From the NCBI GenBank assembly GCA_016802295.1, contig JAESIW010000200.1, positions 211,509-242,052 on the forward strand: a stretch of DNA of 30,544 nucleotides. Reading direction: 5' to 3'. Within the stretch, counting starts at the first letter, position 1. Each line of letters starts with the position of its first letter. The DNA comes from Brachionus rotundiformis (Eukaryota; Rotifera; Eurotatoria; Ploima; Brachionidae). The translations under genes were made by a program, and so were the position numbers. Positions 28,880 to 30,544 of this stretch are shown one piece after another. The notes under the pieces are model-generated. The model was not told where the DNA came from. It searched no databases and saw only the letters and a program-made list of their open reading frames with translations.

Positions 28880-29690
28880 TTCGAATTTTCCAAACCACCG
28901 AGGACAATTTTGCCAAAGATTATACATGAGACTTATGGGCTGGAAATGGGAAAAAAAGTTATTTGGCAAAATTTTACTAAACATCCGTCAATTAAAGCAT
29001 TCTTTTGTCTTTTAGTAGTAGTAGTAGTAGTAAAAATTGCTGTGGGAGAGAGGATCTCGAAGCGAAGACGCCAGTAAACGTCCCGCTATAACAGCCAAGC
29101 CTAAGACCATTTTTTTTATTCAGATTCTTAGTTAAAATTCATAGTAATGGTTAGTTGTAAATTTTTCATGTGCTTAAAGTGTGTGTAAAGTGATTTTGGT
29201 GGATTTTGTCTTATCTAGTAAAATTTCAGTTGATTATCAATTCTGTTTTTAAATGTGTTGGTGTTAATTACGCTTCTGGTCGCTGCATCGAGGGCATTCA
29301 AGTAACCTGCGGTTCTGTTCGTGAAGAAGTTTGTGGATGCCTCGCAGTTGCGAACCAACTGGCGCTCAATGGCGAGATGACAAGTTCTGGTATTCCCTGC
29401 TGGACAGTCAACGTGCTGAATCTTATGGAGCTGAATGAGGTCACTACGCCGGGCTTCTAGTGTGGTCCAACCGTCTTTTGTTTTAACTTATCTCTTATTT
29501 ACATAAAGGGTTTATAAAATAAAACACTTTATCAAAAATTTCACTTAATTTGTTTTACTTTATATAAATTATCTAAAAATATATCTAAAGATAGTTGATT
29601 TTATTTCTTGTTCTAATTTATTTAATTAATTGATTAAAATATTTTTATTCAGTAAACACGGCGAGGGTGATGCAAAAAAAAATAAAGTAA
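28880..29690 (+). mobile_element. Possible decayed retroelement 3' region
   Basis: Two compositionally unusual, GC-richer patches lie here. 28890-29080 has a 67-codon frame with a GTAGTAGTA run and a basic SKRRRQ end. 29206-29460 has an 84-codon frame with eight Cys (SGRCIEGIQVTCGSVREEVC), ending TTPGF and followed by AATAAA near 29518. Another frame of the second patch (FVDASQLRTNWRSMAR and RSLRRASSVVQPS) is equally protein-like, which suggests a frameshifted remnant rather than one gene. At 29645-29685 an A-rich tail resembles that at 22571-22622. I recognise no domain. The retroelement call is inference. Confidence 0.3.
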
Positions 29691-29899
29691 AGTTTAGTCT
29701 TTCTAAATAGATTTAAAAATAATATTGAACGTTTTCATAATTGTGCTAGTCACGTGATTTAATTGAATTAAGAAAATCCTAGAAATAATTTTAAAATTTT
29801 TTTTTCAAATGGATCAATTTTTTTGCATTTTTGCTTAGAAAGCCTTCGTAAAAAGTTTTTTTTTTGTTTCTCTTTGGTCATTTGTCCAGAAATATAACA
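29691..29899. other. 3' flank of the channel gene
   Basis: AT-rich spacer after the minus-strand channel stop codon. It has poly-T tracts and no gene. Confidence 0.4.
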
Positions 29900-30544
29900 T
29901 TAAGTATTTTGAGTAATTGAGCTGACTTTCTTTAATTCTTTTTTCTCTAAAAAGCTTATCAAAATCTTGATGACCAAATCAAGTGCCTCGACCAAACTAA
30001 GCATGCTCATTCCAAGGCACGCTCCTATGATACCACCTAAATTACAAATTAACTGTACAGTATCCATGGCAACGGTGTCTTTGACATAAGTGATGCCTAT
30101 GTCATCATAATAAATGTTCACTGACACCACTGTTTCTTTGGTAATGTCTTGATTGGTGAAGTTCCACTTTTTCTGGTAGTTTGGATTGCCAGCCATCAAT
30201 TCAGCATAGAATGGCGTAGGAAAATTTGCAAAAGAGAGCTCTTTTTTGAATTTGTATATTTTGCATTCCTCTGGACATACATCAAGACATCCTGGTGATT
30301 CATCCAAATAGCTTACAAAAGCCATTTGTGAGCATTCCATTTGAGAATTGTTTTTACATGTTAAGTTATACGAGGCGCCAATGGCCTCTGGATAATGGCA
30401 TCCACATTTCTCGTAAATATTTTCATAATAACACATTATCAGACATGTTTTTTGCTGGTATTTGCCAAACAGTTGAACACACTTTCTGTAAAGATTGGAA
30501 TCAAATGCTTCAGATGACGTTGGATCTTGGACACAGCCGCTATA
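29900..30544 (-). CDS. DEG/ENaC-family sodium channel, C-terminal part
   Basis: 214 codons, open to the window edge; the N-terminus, first membrane helix and most of the extracellular domain lie outside. The visible part starts in the cysteine-rich extracellular domain: CVQDPTSSEAFDSNLYRKC, CLIMCYYENIYEKCGCHYPE and GCLDVCPEECKIYKF, with family-specific Cys spacing. Next come FPTPFYAEL, then a beta-rich stretch (VVSVNIYYDDIGITYV) and the second membrane helix, with GACLGMSMLSLVEALDLVI. There Gly-Met-Ser sits at the G-x-S selectivity filter and SLVE follows, as in degenerins, FaNaCs and ASICs. These trimers conduct Na+ and are opened by protons, peptides or mechanical force; the gating stimulus cannot be told. 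The last ~25 residues are cytosolic and Lys/Glu-rich. No introns were seen in this part. Confidence 0.93.
   Translation of the reverse strand, partial: YSGCVQDPTSSEAFDSNLYRKCVQLFGKYQQKTCLIMCYYENIYEKCGCHYPEAIGASYNLTCKNNSQMECSQMAFVSYLDESPGCLDVCPEECKIYKFKKELSFANFPTPFYAELMAGNPNYQKKWNFTNQDITKETVVSVNIYYDDIGITYVKDTVAMDTVQLICNLGGIIGACLGMSMLSLVEALDLVIKILISFLEKKELKKVSSITQNT

Noticed and set aside
29451..29462. GCTTCTAGTG, the reverse complement of the piggyBac tip, as a possible opposite end
   Set aside because: It is not followed by TTAA, lacks the subterminal repeat and palindrome, and is 4.7 kb away; a chance 10-base match.

Overview
This is a eukaryotic window from an AT-rich invertebrate animal genome. 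The evidence is introns of 53-65 bp with GT-AG borders, animal gene families (tau-tubulin kinase, DEG/ENaC channel, lipocalin, AN1/A20 zinc finger, FKBP12), no operons, and several decayed transposon families. The phylum cannot be fixed from the sequence. A small, AT-rich lophotrochozoan or rotifer-like genome would fit, but that is a guess.

Layout. 1-1576: gene-poor DNA with two decayed non-LTR retrotransposon (LINE) 3' ends. 1577-4834 (minus): a 10-exon class V aminotransferase / cysteine-desulfurase-like gene of 797 codons, reconstructed here with all splice phases consistent. Three of its nine introns are swollen by arrays of one palindromic GTAGGCTACA/CTACAATTGTAG minisatellite. 6621-6953 (minus): intronless FKBP12-type prolyl isomerase with a TATA box. 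8155-8673 (plus): A20/AN1 zinc-finger protein. 8674-18089: about 9.4 kb without a convincing protein gene, holding a graveyard of dispersed repeats, a tRNA-derived SINE-like unit, a minus-strand LINE reverse-transcriptase remnant, a 13-bp-arm inverted repeat and a GA tract. 18222-21767 (plus): a single-exon 1181-aa tau-tubulin kinase (TTBK/Asator family). 21768-25700: an inverted repeat, a LINE fragment, a piggyBac-like transposase end with its TTAA border, and a pair of direct repeats. 25846-26644 (minus): a 3-exon secreted lipocalin. 27471-28509: a SWIM-zinc-finger exon typical of Mutator-like transposases, a small SAP-domain gene on the opposite strand, and an unassigned minus-strand exon. 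29900-30544 (minus): the C-terminal part of a DEG/ENaC channel, cut by the window edge.

The host genes look functionally unrelated to each other, as is usual in animal genomes. No multi-gene system is evident. The strongest unusual signals are the related but array-specific palindromic minisatellites in three introns of one gene, the long inverted repeats at 17592-17693 and 22792-23002, the close SAP/SWIM pairing, and the sharp change in base composition within the kinase gene.
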